A DNA stretch of 64,000 nucleotides from Trichopria drosophilae (taxonomy: Eukaryota; Arthropoda; Insecta; Hymenoptera; Diapriidae): the NCBI GenBank assembly GCA_030407085.1, contig CM059583.1, positions 87,798,001-87,862,000 on the forward strand, read 5' to 3'. Within the stretch, counting starts at the first letter, position 1. Each line of letters opens with the position of its first letter. Of this stretch, positions 9,692-19,264 are shown one piece after another. A model generated the notes under the pieces. The model had not been told where the DNA came from and did not search any database. It saw only the letters and a list, made by a program, of their open reading frames with translations. A program made the translations under genes and the position numbers.

Positions 9692-11179
9692 TCAACTTCT
9701 GACGGTGCCCTGCGACGAAGTTTGCGTCCGTGATTTTTTCTTACGACGCTTTCTCCAGTTCTCGCTCATTTTTGAGCTCTCTGAATTTCCTTCGTCATCG
9801 TCCAAGGGTTGAATGTTGATTTTTCCCCATATGCGATGACTATAATTTCCGTCCGTGGTTTTTTCCTGTTTTTTAGGAGATTCACCTCGTATGTTATTTT
9901 CCGGGGAGGAAAGTTTTTTGTCCTCCATCCTGCTGACATGATCGGTATCGAACGAAAATTCGCCCGTTTCGGGTATGATTATTCCGACTGGTAAAGTACC
10001 CATCCGATCTTCCCACCGAGTACGATAATCTTTAGTTCGATTATCTATGAATTTGTCGATATCTGACACTAATTTCGGAGAACTGGCGGAATGTTCGGCA
10101 ATGGAATCCGTGTCCGTGATTGCCGTCGAATCTACGTGTGATTCGTTCGCCTTGTTCGGCGTAGAGGGGTGGTTTTTCGCGAGTATTCGCTCTTCGGTCC
10201 GTTGTGTATGCGACGCCGATGGTGTAGTCGATTTTTTATATACTTTACCCGACCGCGTTCTCCAAAGTTCACTGACCGTCTGTGGAGATGAATGCGCGGC
10301 GGGATCAACTAATCCCCAACCCCAATATTTGCTTACGAACGATCCTTTCGGCTTCCGTTGCAAATTTTTCTTGTTTTCCGACTTGTCAGTTATCTCATCG
10401 ACCTCGGTACTCGTGGCAATAGTGTTGTCATTGTTCCGATGTAGTTTTTTGTCTGCAGGATTTCCCGAACTCGAATCCGATCGTTTTCGAGTGTTGTATT
10501 GGTGGAATTCCTTCTTTCTCTTGAACCCTCGTTCTACGGGTTTTTTCTTCCGTAGGCGTAGTACAGTCTTTACGACAGGGTGTTCCACGTACTCCTTCTG
10601 ATCGCTACTGTCGATATAAACACCATCCGTCGGATTTCTCGACAATGCGTCCGCATTTGCATTTTCCTTTATGGGCTTATACTTGGCTACGTAATCGTAG
10701 TCTTTCAGTTTATTTCGTAAACGATGAAGCCGAATTGTGAGTTTCTTCATCGTTTTGAGGTATTTTAAAGGTTCGTGATCACTATAGATCGTGAACTGGC
10801 GACCGTATAGATATGGTCGGAATTGTTCAATATCAAAAACTACGGCGAGCATTTCCTTATCGCACGTAGGGTATCGAACCTCTGCACCTCGCAAAGTTCT
10901 GGAAGCATAAGCTATCGGTCTTTCCTTCCCTTCTTCACCTTGTGACAGGACTGCACCTAGTGCGTACCCGGAGGCGTCCGTGTTCACAACGAAGGGCTGC
11001 TCGAAATTTGGCAGTTGGATGATCGGAGCCGAACACAGCCTTTCTTTTAATAATTCGAAGGCCGTGGTTTGTTCGTCCGTCCAATCAAAAGAAACCGTTT
11101 TTCTTAGCAGGAAAACTAACGGACTCGCGATCTTCGAGAAATCTTCCACGAATCGCCTGTAGTATCCGGCGAGGCCCAA
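9692..11179 (-). pseudogene. pol: RT connection, RNase H and charged linker of element A
   Basis: A 495-codon open frame begins in the RT thumb/connection (GLAGYYRRFVEDFSKIASPL). It continues through a complete-looking gypsy RNase H domain with acidic residues in VNTDASGYALGAVL, the CDKEMLAVVFDIE glutamate, YSDHEPLKYL and NADALSRNP. RNase H degrades the RNA strand during cDNA synthesis. From about residue 180 on, a ~315-residue highly charged, Ser/Lys/Arg-rich extension follows (KKKPVERGFKRKKEF early, KLSSPENNIRGESPKKQEK late) with no domain that I recognise. That extension is unusual between RNase H and integrase; a shorter related linker occurs in element B at 31190-32200. Confidence 0.85.
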
Positions 11180-11246
11180 AAACTGTTTGATTTGTTTTGG
11201 ATTTTTAGGCTTTGGAAAGTTTTTAACGGCAATGATCTTTTGTGGA

Positions 11247-12720
11247 TCAGGTTTTACAGTGTTCTCGGAGATTATGTGTCCGAGATAGCTGGCCTCTTTC
11301 TGTAAGAATTTGCACTTTTGGCTCTAGCGAAAGACTCGCTGCAGCTAGCCGTTTCATTAGTCTATCGCATTTCTTGAGATGTTCAAGTAAATTCTTTGCA
11401 TAGATGAAAAGATCATCTAGATAGACTAGCATTTTAGTGCCTTGCAGACCGGTTAAAACCAAATCCATAAGCCTCTGAAGTGATCCAGGGCCACTTTTAA
11501 TGCGCATGGGCATTCGAACATATTCGAAATGCCCGTTTATCGTAGAGAATGCCGTTTTGTGGGCATCTCTCTCGTTATTATTATTATTTGATGGAATCCC
11601 GACTTCATATCAAGCGTAGTAAAGTATTTCGCTTGGCTCAGCTGATCGAAAATATCAGCGATATTCGGGATTGGGTAGGCATCGCCGATCGTCTTTTCGT
11701 TTAAATCACGAAAGTCGATCACGAGCCTCCACTTTTTCTCGCCATTCGGGCCTGCCTTCTTCGGCACAACCCAGGCTGGGGAGTCATACGGCGCATTCGA
11801 GTGTCGTATGATTCCAGCGTTCAGCTGCTCTAGTACAAGCCGCTGCATCTCCTGGTTAATCACAGGATGGTGCCGAAATCGTTTCGCACGCACCGGAATA
11901 TCGTCGACGGTACGTATTCTGTGCGAAAAGATTGACGTCGCCTTTAGCGGTTCACCCGGTAAATGGAAACGACCCGCGTATTTTGTAACAAGAGCGCGCA
12001 CGTGCGATAAGTCACTCAAATTCATGAGCGCCAACACCTTTTCAGCTCGGGTGTTGTCGGGCTCTCGATGCTGCTTCGTTGCGCGGACTTTCGCGCGTCG
12101 CGGCGTCACTCGTTCCTGCTCGATTTCGGAACTCTGCTCGCTCTCGAAGTCACACGGCTCGAGATTTACTACGGGGATTTTTACGCGTACGTGTTCCTTG
12201 TGGGTATTTACCGCTACTGCAATCGTGTATCCGTTATAATTATTGACGAGGGCTCTGCCTAAATAAACTCCATCGATCGTGTCGATTTTTGGCAGGACTC
12301 CCGTCTTTACGTCTTTACCGATTTTCACGCGGATTACTTTCCTTGTGCGCGGGGGCAACTCAACAAATTGCGTGTCCGCAAACGGCATTTTTCGATTGCC
12401 TAAATGGAACATTTCGTCCGCGTAATCGATTTTCACGGCGTTTTGTCGCAAAAACGGATCGCCTAGAATCCCGTCCTCGGAGATAGGAAAATCGTCTGCA
12501 ACGATTTGAGTTTCGATGATTAAATCATTGAAACTTATTTTTGCGCGTCCAATAGTGCGCGTTATCCCCTCCCCGATCCCGCTCAATTCGTAATGAACGT
12601 CTAGGTCGGGAAACATGTCGCGTCTTAACTTAGATAATTTAATAATATTAATTTTTGCGCCGGTGTCTACTAAGAACGTCGCGTCGGAAAAATGTAAGTC
12701 CGGGCTGGAGATTTTTAGTC
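11247..12720 (-). pseudogene. pol: Protease and reverse transcriptase of element A
   Basis: The aspartic protease begins near 12720 with FLVDTGAKINII (DTGA codons 12667-12656), followed by ELSGIGEGITRT and EDGILGDPFLR. The RT starts near 12030, with GIIRHSNAPYDSPAWVVPKK, KKWRLVIDFRDLNEKT, NIADIFDQLSQAKYFTTLDM and the first catalytic Asp. An ATT-microsatellite insertion near 11565-11580 breaks the frame, and the RT resumes at 11513 with MPMRIKSGPGSLQRLMD and the YLDD catalytic box (near 11433). A second frameshift near 11300 leads into the next open frame. All catalytic motifs are visible, so decay is by frameshift rather than loss of domains. Confidence 0.85.
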
Positions 12721-13190
12721 TCGGACATTGAGCGTAGTCAGCAGTCCCGAGACGGACCGCTGCTCGCTTCCTCTCAGAAAATGCACCTTTCTGGATGGAT
12801 TCTGAGACTGGACATCCGGAACGCTCGGACCTCCAGTCGTGGCCCGAGCGCTTTTCGAGTTTAAATGTCCTCTAGAGCTGCCGATTCGATTTCGGTTTTT
12901 CCCTTGATGCGCGCTATTCTCGGGCTTACGAGTATTATGGTCGGACACTGTTTTTTCGAATTGGGGCGTATTTCAATTCGCTGGCGCCTTTTTCCCGGGT
13001 CTTTCCCGATTCCTACTGTGCGAGTAATTTTCATTACGCCTCAGAGGAACTTGCGCGTGTGACCGATTCGCTTACAATGAGTGCACTGTGTCTCATTGTA
13101 TAATCGCGCCGGGCAGGCGTTTTCGTCGTGGCCCGACCTTTCACAGTACGGACACGAGTCTGTATTAGAATCGGAAAAACTGCACTAGTC
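12715..13190 (-). pseudogene. gag: gag nucleocapsid remnant of element A
   Basis: Two zinc knuckles are encoded near 13155-13050: CPYCERSGHDENAC (CX2CX4HX4C) and CTHCKRIGHTRK, the second lacking its last Cys because of a frame break. A basic, Asn/Ser-rich tail (open frame 12948-12715) leads to the protease. Elements B and C have the same paired knuckles (for example CIYCKRVGHTRENC in C). The capsid and matrix portions are missing; recognisable sequence ends near 13200-13250. The knuckles would bind the element RNA during particle assembly. Confidence 0.7.
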
Positions 13191-13249
13191 TAGATAGCGA
13201 GTCTCGTCGCACGCAGTAACGACTGTCTTGGCGGTTCGGTACAGTTGTT

Positions 13250-13525
13250 TGGCTGGGTTTCGGTTGTAGTGGTATGATATACTAAGTTTAAAGATATCCC
13301 ACTTATTTTGAGAATACGTGACTCTTATATAGGCGTCCAGAATATATTCTTCAATTGAGAGGCAGTCACTCTTATGACTAAGAATATATTCTTAAGTACG
13401 AGTATCAACCATCGTGGACAATTTGTAAGAATATATTCTTGGTTTTTGTTAAGAACATTTTCTAAAAATAATATACGTTGTTATCCGTAAATTATTTCTG
13501 ATTTTTTAAATTATTTTTCCTTCTC

Positions 13526-13528
<3 letters not shown>
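13250..13528. repeat. AT-rich spacer with AAGAATATATTCTT palindromes
   Basis: Three copies of the palindrome (A)AGAATATATTCTT occur at about 13339, 13381 and 13427 in otherwise unremarkable AT-rich DNA. Similar but looser TATTCTTA...TAAGAATA pairs occur on the other side of the R1 element (18890-19110). No coding capacity is seen. Confidence 0.5.

Positions 13529-13568
<40 letters not shown>
13529..13568. repeat. (CT)n microsatellite
   Basis: A perfect run of about 20 CT dinucleotides. Confidence 0.9.
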
Positions 13569-13571
<3 letters not shown>

Positions 13572-13628
13572 TTTAATATTTTCATAACTAACCATACTAC
13601 GTTTAACATGATCACAAACTAATATATC

Positions 13629-13730
13629 ATACACACACACACACACACAGACACACACACACAAACACACACACACAAACCCACACACACCCACACACAC
13701 ACCCACACACACCCACCCACACACACACCC
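13629..13730. repeat. (AC)n microsatellite, left flank of R1 element
   Basis: AC repeats with occasional AG, AAAC and CCCAC interruptions end exactly where the R1 5' UTR begins (GCCGGAGTC at 13731). The matching right-hand AC tract starts straight after the poly(A) tail at 18504, so the element lies inside a single original AC repeat. Confidence 0.9.
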
Positions 13731-13874
13731 GCCGGAGTCTTGCTGGTTCCTTCTAACGGGCGCGTCCCCAGGTGGCGGATCGGGGAATGCTGGTAAAAGG
13801 TATCGGAGAAATAAAATACCCGACGCGGACCAAAGAACTAGCTAGGGGAAGGAACCCCGAATAAGAAACCAAGT

Positions 13875-15269
13875 ATGGAAGATCAGCTGCAGATAAAAGC
13901 TTACGGTGCAGGGGTCGGATCCCCAGTACCGGCGTCGGGTACGAGTGAGCAAGCGGGCTCTCCGGCGTCGTTATCAGGCAACCGCAGTGTTGTTGGGGTT
14001 GGTCACTCGGCCCCAACAGCATTAAATGCTACAAGTGACATTCTGTCAGGAAACGCGCAGGAGACTGCAAGTTTCGAGCGCCTAGGAGAAAAACTCCAAC
14101 TCCTTGTGGAATTCATCCAGGAAAAGAAAAATCTCCACAAGGAGCTCAAGAATATGGCCAAAGGCACACTGCGTGCCTTTGGCCATTACGCCAGGGCACG
14201 AGAAAATTCGGGGGCTTCGCAGGCGTTGATCACCTGCCAGGACGGGGCGAGCCAAACGTCGCCCCTATTCCGTAAGCCCCCCGAACGGCCGGAGCGTAAA
14301 GGACCCTCGCCGCTGAAGCTGCCAGCGACAAAACGGGTCAGGAAAGAAGCGGATAAAGAGGAACGCCCCGTACCACCAGCTGCAGAACAACGGCGGCAAC
14401 CCCAGTCGGAAGACCAGGACTGGGTTACGGTGGTCAGAAACGGCCTAAAGAAGAAGGCGAAGCAGCTGCAGCAACAACAACCGCAACAGCACCAGCAGCA
14501 ACAACATCCGCAGCAGCAACAACAGCAACAACGACGGCAGCAGCAGCAGCAGCAGGGAACGGATGTCGGCAAGGGACACAGGGGGAAGCCGGAATCAAAA
14601 GCCGGCCTTCGACCCTTCCGCCCCGATGCCATCAAGATCAAGGCAGCGGACGGTGCGTCATATGTCGACATCCTGAAAACCATAAAAGCTGCGCCAGAAC
14701 TGCAACAGTTAGGAGAAAGGGTGACCGCCATCAGGCGGACGAAAGCAGGCGAACTGCTCATAGAGCTTGCAACGCCTGGCGTGTGCACCCAAGAGCTCCA
14801 AGCAGCGGCCACGTCCATCCTAAAAGGGACAGCTGTCGTACAGGCACTGTCCCATATGGAAGCCATCACCATCAAGGACATGGACGAGGCCACAACTCGG
14901 GAGGAGGTGGCACAGGCCATCATTGAGATGACATCACCGGAAGCAGTGACCCCTGAGAATATCAAGCTCAGGGGAGCATATAGCGGAACCCAGGCGGCCA
15001 ATATCTTGCTTCCCGTCGCAGTAGCAAACACACTGCTGCAAAAGGGGAAGATTAAAATTGGCTGGGTTAATTGCCGGGTTCGACTGCGCGAGGGACCCCC
15101 ACGCTGTTACAGGTGCCACCAGAGCGGACATCTGGCAAGGGGTTGTAAGAGCGCGGTCGATCGCTCGGCGCAATGCTTCCGGTGTGGCAAGGAGGGCCAC
15201 AAGATTGAGGACTGCGTAGCCAAACATCGGGCAACGCAGGAGGTTGGAGCACAGACCAACAATGGCTAA
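13875..15269 (+). CDS. R1-clade ORF1: RNA-binding Gag-like protein
   Basis: This 464-residue protein should bind the element RNA and guide it to the target. A helical, probably coiled-coil stretch lies near residues 70-105 (LGEKLQLLVEFIQEKKNLHK). A Gln-rich low-complexity block follows at residues ~195-235, then a conserved Gag core (DAIKIKAADGASYVDILKTI; LGERVTAIRRTKAGELLIEL). Two C-terminal CCHC zinc knuckles, CYRCHQSGHLARGC and CFRCGKEGHKIEDC, complete it. The ATG at 13875 is the first in frame after the 5' UTR. The stop TAA (15267-15269) overlaps the ORF2 start in ATGGCTAA, suggesting coupled termination-reinitiation, and the same overlap is present in the copy at 56507. No frameshift or stop is seen. 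Confidence 0.93.
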   Translation: MEDQLQIKAYGAGVGSPVPASGTSEQAGSPASLSGNRSVVGVGHSAPTALNATSDILSGNAQETASFERLGEKLQLLVEFIQEKKNLHKELKNMAKGTLRAFGHYARARENSGASQALITCQDGASQTSPLFRKPPERPERKGPSPLKLPATKRVRKEADKEERPVPPAAEQRRQPQSEDQDWVTVVRNGLKKKAKQLQQQQPQQHQQQQHPQQQQQQQRRQQQQQQGTDVGKGHRGKPESKAGLRPFRPDAIKIKAADGASYVDILKTIKAAPELQQLGERVTAIRRTKAGELLIELATPGVCTQELQAAATSILKGTAVVQALSHMEAITIKDMDEATTREEVAQAIIEMTSPEAVTPENIKLRGAYSGTQAANILLPVAVANTLLQKGKIKIGWVNCRVRLREGPPRCYRCHQSGHLARGCKSAVDRSAQCFRCGKEGHKIEDCVAKHRATQEVGAQTNNG

Positions 15270-18200
15270 GGTGCTCCAAATAAACCTCAATCACTGTGCG
15301 GTGGCCCAGGACTTGATGCTTCAACTGGTCAAGGAGGAGAAGGCCGATATCGCCGTCATCAGCGAGGCTTACCGGGACCTTTGTAAACCGAGCTGGGTGA
15401 AGGATTCCACCAGCAAGGCGGCCATCTGGGTGTGTGGGAATCTCCACATATCCAATAAGATGTCCGACCCCCTGCCCAGCTTCACGTGGGTGGAGGTGGC
15501 TGGTATAAGACTATACAGTTGCTACCTCCCTCCCAGTCTTACCATCGACGAGTTCCAAGGATCCCTGGAGGCCATCGTCGCCAGTGCAAGAACCTCCCGA
15601 CTCCCGTTAGCGATCGGGGGGGACTTCAATGCATGGGCGACGGAATGGGGTAGCGCGAAGACCAACCATCGAGGATATGCCCTCATTGAGGCCTTCTCGT
15701 TACTGGAGTTGGAGATTGCTAACACGGGGGGAAAGCCGACCTACTCCAAGGCCGGCAAGTCCTCCGTAGTCGACCTGACCTTCGTCGACCCAAAATTAAT
15801 GGGGGACGGGTTGGGCTGGAAAGTTAGCGACCGATACACGGGCAGTGACCATCAAGCCTTGGTGTACCAGCTCCAACTGACCGGCAGACCAGTAGGAAAG
15901 GTGCAGAGTGCAAGCAAAGAGAGATGGGCACCGGCCACCTTCGATCGGGAAATGTTCCTCTACAGCTTGGAACAGACGGAGGTGGAGGGAACAGCAGAGG
16001 AGAGAGCCCGATGCCTCTCCCGAGCCATAACAGCGGCTTGCGATGCCTCTATGGCCGTGAAGACAAATCCTCGCGGCCGACCCCCAGTTTACTGGTGGAA
16101 CGAGGAAATCGCAAATATCCGCCGAGAGTGCCTTCGGGCTCGAAGGCTGCACCAGAGAGCAATCCATAAGCCCCGGTACTACCAACTGGCCGCGGACTAT
16201 GAAAGAAAGAAAAAGAGGCTCAAGATTGCCATCAAAGCCGCAAAAAGAAAGTGCTGGCAAGACTTTTGTGAGGAGGTGGACCGCGATCCCTGGGGGCGAC
16301 CGTATAAAACGGTCATGAATAAGATCAAGCCCAGGGGACCCAACGCACCATCATGTCCATCCTTCCTTGGCAAAGTCGTCGGCCATTTATTCCCAGAACA
16401 GCGGGAACGGCCGATTGGCACTGGCCTGATGGCAATTGCTGGTGCAGCCGAGCTGCCAGATGTTACCGAAGCCGAAGTAATGATGGCTGCTAAGAAGATC
16501 TCCACCCGTAAGGCCCCAGGAATGGATGGGGTACCTGGAATGGCAGTGACGATCGCAGCGCTGAATGTGCCAACCATCTTCACATTGACATTCAGTGCTT
16601 GCCTGAAGGAAGGATGCTTCCCGGCGCAGTGGAAGGAACAGAGGTTGGTGCTGCTATCTAAGGGAAACAAACCCCCGGACGACCCATCCTCATTCCGACC
16701 GCTCTGCATGCTTGACATCTCCGGGAAGCTATATGAGAGGGTTATCTGTGCCAGACTGGAAGCAGCCATCGAAAATGCCGGAGGTCTTTCCGAAAACCAG
16801 TTCGGATTTCGGAAGGGGCGCTCAACCATCGATGCAATCAGCCGAGTGAAAGCAATAGCCACGGATGCCATCAGTGGCAGCCGAAACACCAGGTGCATGT
16901 GTGCCATCATTGCCCTGGATATACGGAACGCATTCAATTCGGCCAGGTGGGATTGCATCATGCAGGCACTCGAAGATCTGAAGGTGCCTCTCTACCTAAG
17001 AGAAGCCATCTCAAGCTACCTAACAGAACGAACCCTGTATTATGACACCGATGACGGCAGGCACTCCTACAACATCACGGGAGGCGTGCCACAGGGTTCG
17101 GTTCTGGGACCCTTGCTCTGGAACGTCTTATATGACGGACTGCTCAGGCAATCCCTTCCAGACGGGGTGTCCATGGTAGCTTTTGCAGACGACCTTGCAC
17201 TAATCGTCGTCGCGAAGACCATCGATGAGGTGCAATTTAGCGGAGATGAAGCTATCGAGGTAGTAGCTAGGTGGTTGAGCAACCATGGGTTAGATCTGGC
17301 GGCTGAGAAGACGGAGGCGGTGCTCATCTCTCGAACGAAGAAAAGGGTATACGCCACCTTCACGGTGGAAGATAGGCAGATCAGGACGGTGGACACTATT
17401 AGATATCTTGGAGTCACTCTAGATGCGCGGCTGTCGTTCAAACAACACCTAATGAACGCAGGCGCAAAGGCTTCCAAAGTGGCTCGTGCGCTCTCCAGCA
17501 TCATGCCCAATATGGGGGGGCCGAAACAGCCGCGACGGTCCCTGCTTTCATCGGTAGTAAGCTCCGTTATCCTTTACGGGGCACCGATCTGGGCTGATGC
17601 CATGAACATCCATAAGAGCTACGGAGCCACCTGCCGGCGGGCTTATAGAACAGCCGCCCTAAGAGTGGCCCGTGCCTACCGTTCTGTATCGGACATCGCT
17701 CTCTCGGTGGTCGCGGGACTCCCTCCCATAGACCTTCTTGCTATGGAGAGGGCAGCAGTACACCGCGAAGGCAGGTGTATAAGGCAGGACATCGCCGACC
17801 AGGAGCCGAACCACGACAAATGGTCCATGAGGACCATAGAAGAGTGGCAAAAAAGATGGGATTCAGCGGAGTCGGGGCGGTGGACCCACTGCGTCATCCC
17901 AGATGTAGCAAAATGGACGGGCAGACAACACGGATACACCACCTTTCATCTCACCCAGGTGCTCACCGGGCACGGCTGCTTTCGCAGCTACTTACATCGT
18001 TTCCGCATTTACCAAAGTGCGGAGTGCCCGGCATGCCCTGCTGTCGACGAAGACGTGGCCCATGTCCTCTTCCACTGCCCGAGATTTGCAGCGGAACGGG
18101 AACAGTTCCGGATCTCGGTAGGAGGACCACTAACACCTGAGGGCATTGGGGAATGTCTGCTTGCCTCACAAGAGGGATGGGACGCGGTGGTCATAATCGC

Positions 18201-18276
18201 CACCTCCATCATCGATAGGCTGAATGCCATCAGAAGAGAAGAAGACGGAAGAGGCAACAACATCGCCCAGACTTGA
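15262..18276 (+). CDS. R1-clade ORF2: endonuclease and reverse transcriptase
   Basis: A 1004-residue polyprotein from the ATG at 15262; the frame opens slightly earlier, but that codon is the first ATG. The N-terminal ~225 residues are an apurinic-type endonuclease (LQINLNHC, ISEAYRDL, IGGDFNAWATEWG, GSDHQAL), which nicks the target. The RT follows with KAPGMDGVPG, FRPLCMLDISGKLYERVICA, NQFGFRKGRSTIDAI, CAIIALDIRNAFNS, GGVPQGSVLGPLLWNVLYD and the FADD catalytic box. A C-terminal CCHC motif (CPACPAVDEDVAHVLFHC) precedes the stop. All catalytic residues are present and no break is visible, so it may be competent for retrotransposition. R1-clade membership follows from the domain order and the lack of RNase H. 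Confidence 0.94.
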   Translation: MAKVLQINLNHCAVAQDLMLQLVKEEKADIAVISEAYRDLCKPSWVKDSTSKAAIWVCGNLHISNKMSDPLPSFTWVEVAGIRLYSCYLPPSLTIDEFQGSLEAIVASARTSRLPLAIGGDFNAWATEWGSAKTNHRGYALIEAFSLLELEIANTGGKPTYSKAGKSSVVDLTFVDPKLMGDGLGWKVSDRYTGSDHQALVYQLQLTGRPVGKVQSASKERWAPATFDREMFLYSLEQTEVEGTAEERARCLSRAITAACDASMAVKTNPRGRPPVYWWNEEIANIRRECLRARRLHQRAIHKPRYYQLAADYERKKKRLKIAIKAAKRKCWQDFCEEVDRDPWGRPYKTVMNKIKPRGPNAPSCPSFLGKVVGHLFPEQRERPIGTGLMAIAGAAELPDVTEAEVMMAAKKISTRKAPGMDGVPGMAVTIAALNVPTIFTLTFSACLKEGCFPAQWKEQRLVLLSKGNKPPDDPSSFRPLCMLDISGKLYERVICARLEAAIENAGGLSENQFGFRKGRSTIDAISRVKAIATDAISGSRNTRCMCAIIALDIRNAFNSARWDCIMQALEDLKVPLYLREAISSYLTERTLYYDTDDGRHSYNITGGVPQGSVLGPLLWNVLYDGLLRQSLPDGVSMVAFADDLALIVVAKTIDEVQFSGDEAIEVVARWLSNHGLDLAAEKTEAVLISRTKKRVYATFTVEDRQIRTVDTIRYLGVTLDARLSFKQHLMNAGAKASKVARALSSIMPNMGGPKQPRRSLLSSVVSSVILYGAPIWADAMNIHKSYGATCRRAYRTAALRVARAYRSVSDIALSVVAGLPPIDLLAMERAAVHREGRCIRQDIADQEPNHDKWSMRTIEEWQKRWDSAESGRWTHCVIPDVAKWTGRQHGYTTFHLTQVLTGHGCFRSYLHRFRIYQSAECPACPAVDEDVAHVLFHCPRFAAEREQFRISVGGPLTPEGIGECLLASQEGWDAVVIIATSIIDRLNAIRREEDGRGNNIAQT

Positions 18277-18318
18277 AGAGCCAAAACATCGGCGGAGGGC
18301 CTACTGAGGCAAAGACTG

Positions 18319-18359
18319 CCCCCCTCGAAGTAATGCCTTGCGGCGGTTTCCGAGGGGGG
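18319..18359 (+). other. Conserved 3' UTR stem-loop of the R1 element
   Basis: A nine-base-pair stem (CCCCCCTCG at 18319-18327 with CGAGGGGGG at 18351-18359) closes a 23-nt loop that holds an inner GCC/GGC mini-hairpin. The broken copy at 58601-58641 keeps the same fold with changed bases, two of them compensatory pair changes. The stem-loop ends ~100 nt before the poly(A) in both copies. A role as the RT recognition element for target-primed reverse transcription is inferred by analogy with other LINEs. Confidence 0.65.
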
Positions 18360-18462
18360 AATCACAGTCTGAGCGGAGGTGGTTTTAGCGGGTGGGAGCC
18401 CCGCACTCCTGCTGGCACCGGCTGGCAGGGATGGCTGGTAGAGCTTTCCATCGTCGCTTCGG

Positions 18463-19264
<802 letters not shown>

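Larger units (their letters stand above)
2607..13250 (-). mobile_element. Ty3/gypsy errantivirus-like element A (5' truncated, interrupted)
   Basis: This is a large env-bearing LTR retrotransposon on the minus strand. Read 5' to 3' on its own strand it has gag zinc knuckles (about 13190-12715), protease and RT (12720-11247), RT end/RNase H plus a long linker (11179-9692), an OTU-like segment (9675-8953), a macro-like segment (8669-8247), integrase (8235-7060), env (7060-5720 and 4009-3530), a polypurine tract and the 3' LTR (3261-2607). The 5' LTR and the N-terminal part of gag are missing; recognisable element sequence stops near 13250. Several frameshifts, one in-frame stop in env and a 1.7-kb interruption make it non-functional. 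Elements B and C are relatives with the same order. That 2607-4009 and 5720-13250 are one insertion is inferred from order and orientation. Confidence 0.85.
13731..18503 (+). mobile_element. R1-clade LINE, apparently full-length and intact
   Basis: This is a 4.77-kb non-LTR retrotransposon with a ~144-nt 5' UTR, two long overlapping open frames, a ~186-nt 3' UTR and an uninterrupted 41-nt poly(A) tail (18463-18503). It is embedded in an (AC)n microsatellite on both sides. R1-clade elements named Waldo and Mino are known to insert into ACAY- or AC-type repeats; this architecture fits such a lineage. Intact frames and the unbroken tail imply a recent insertion. Broken relatives lie at 55411-58794, 58795-58960 and 61367-61480. 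Confidence 0.92.

Noticed and set aside
10047..10601. 184-codon plus-strand frame
   Set aside because: Antisense shadow of the charged linker of gypsy A pol, which is clearly coding on the minus strand.
14186..15031. 281-codon minus-strand frame with poly-Cys run
   Set aside because: Shadow of R1 ORF1; the Cys run is the complement of the polyglutamine block.
16197..16961. 254-codon minus-strand frame
   Set aside because: Antisense of the intact R1 ORF2 RT; no motifs of its own.
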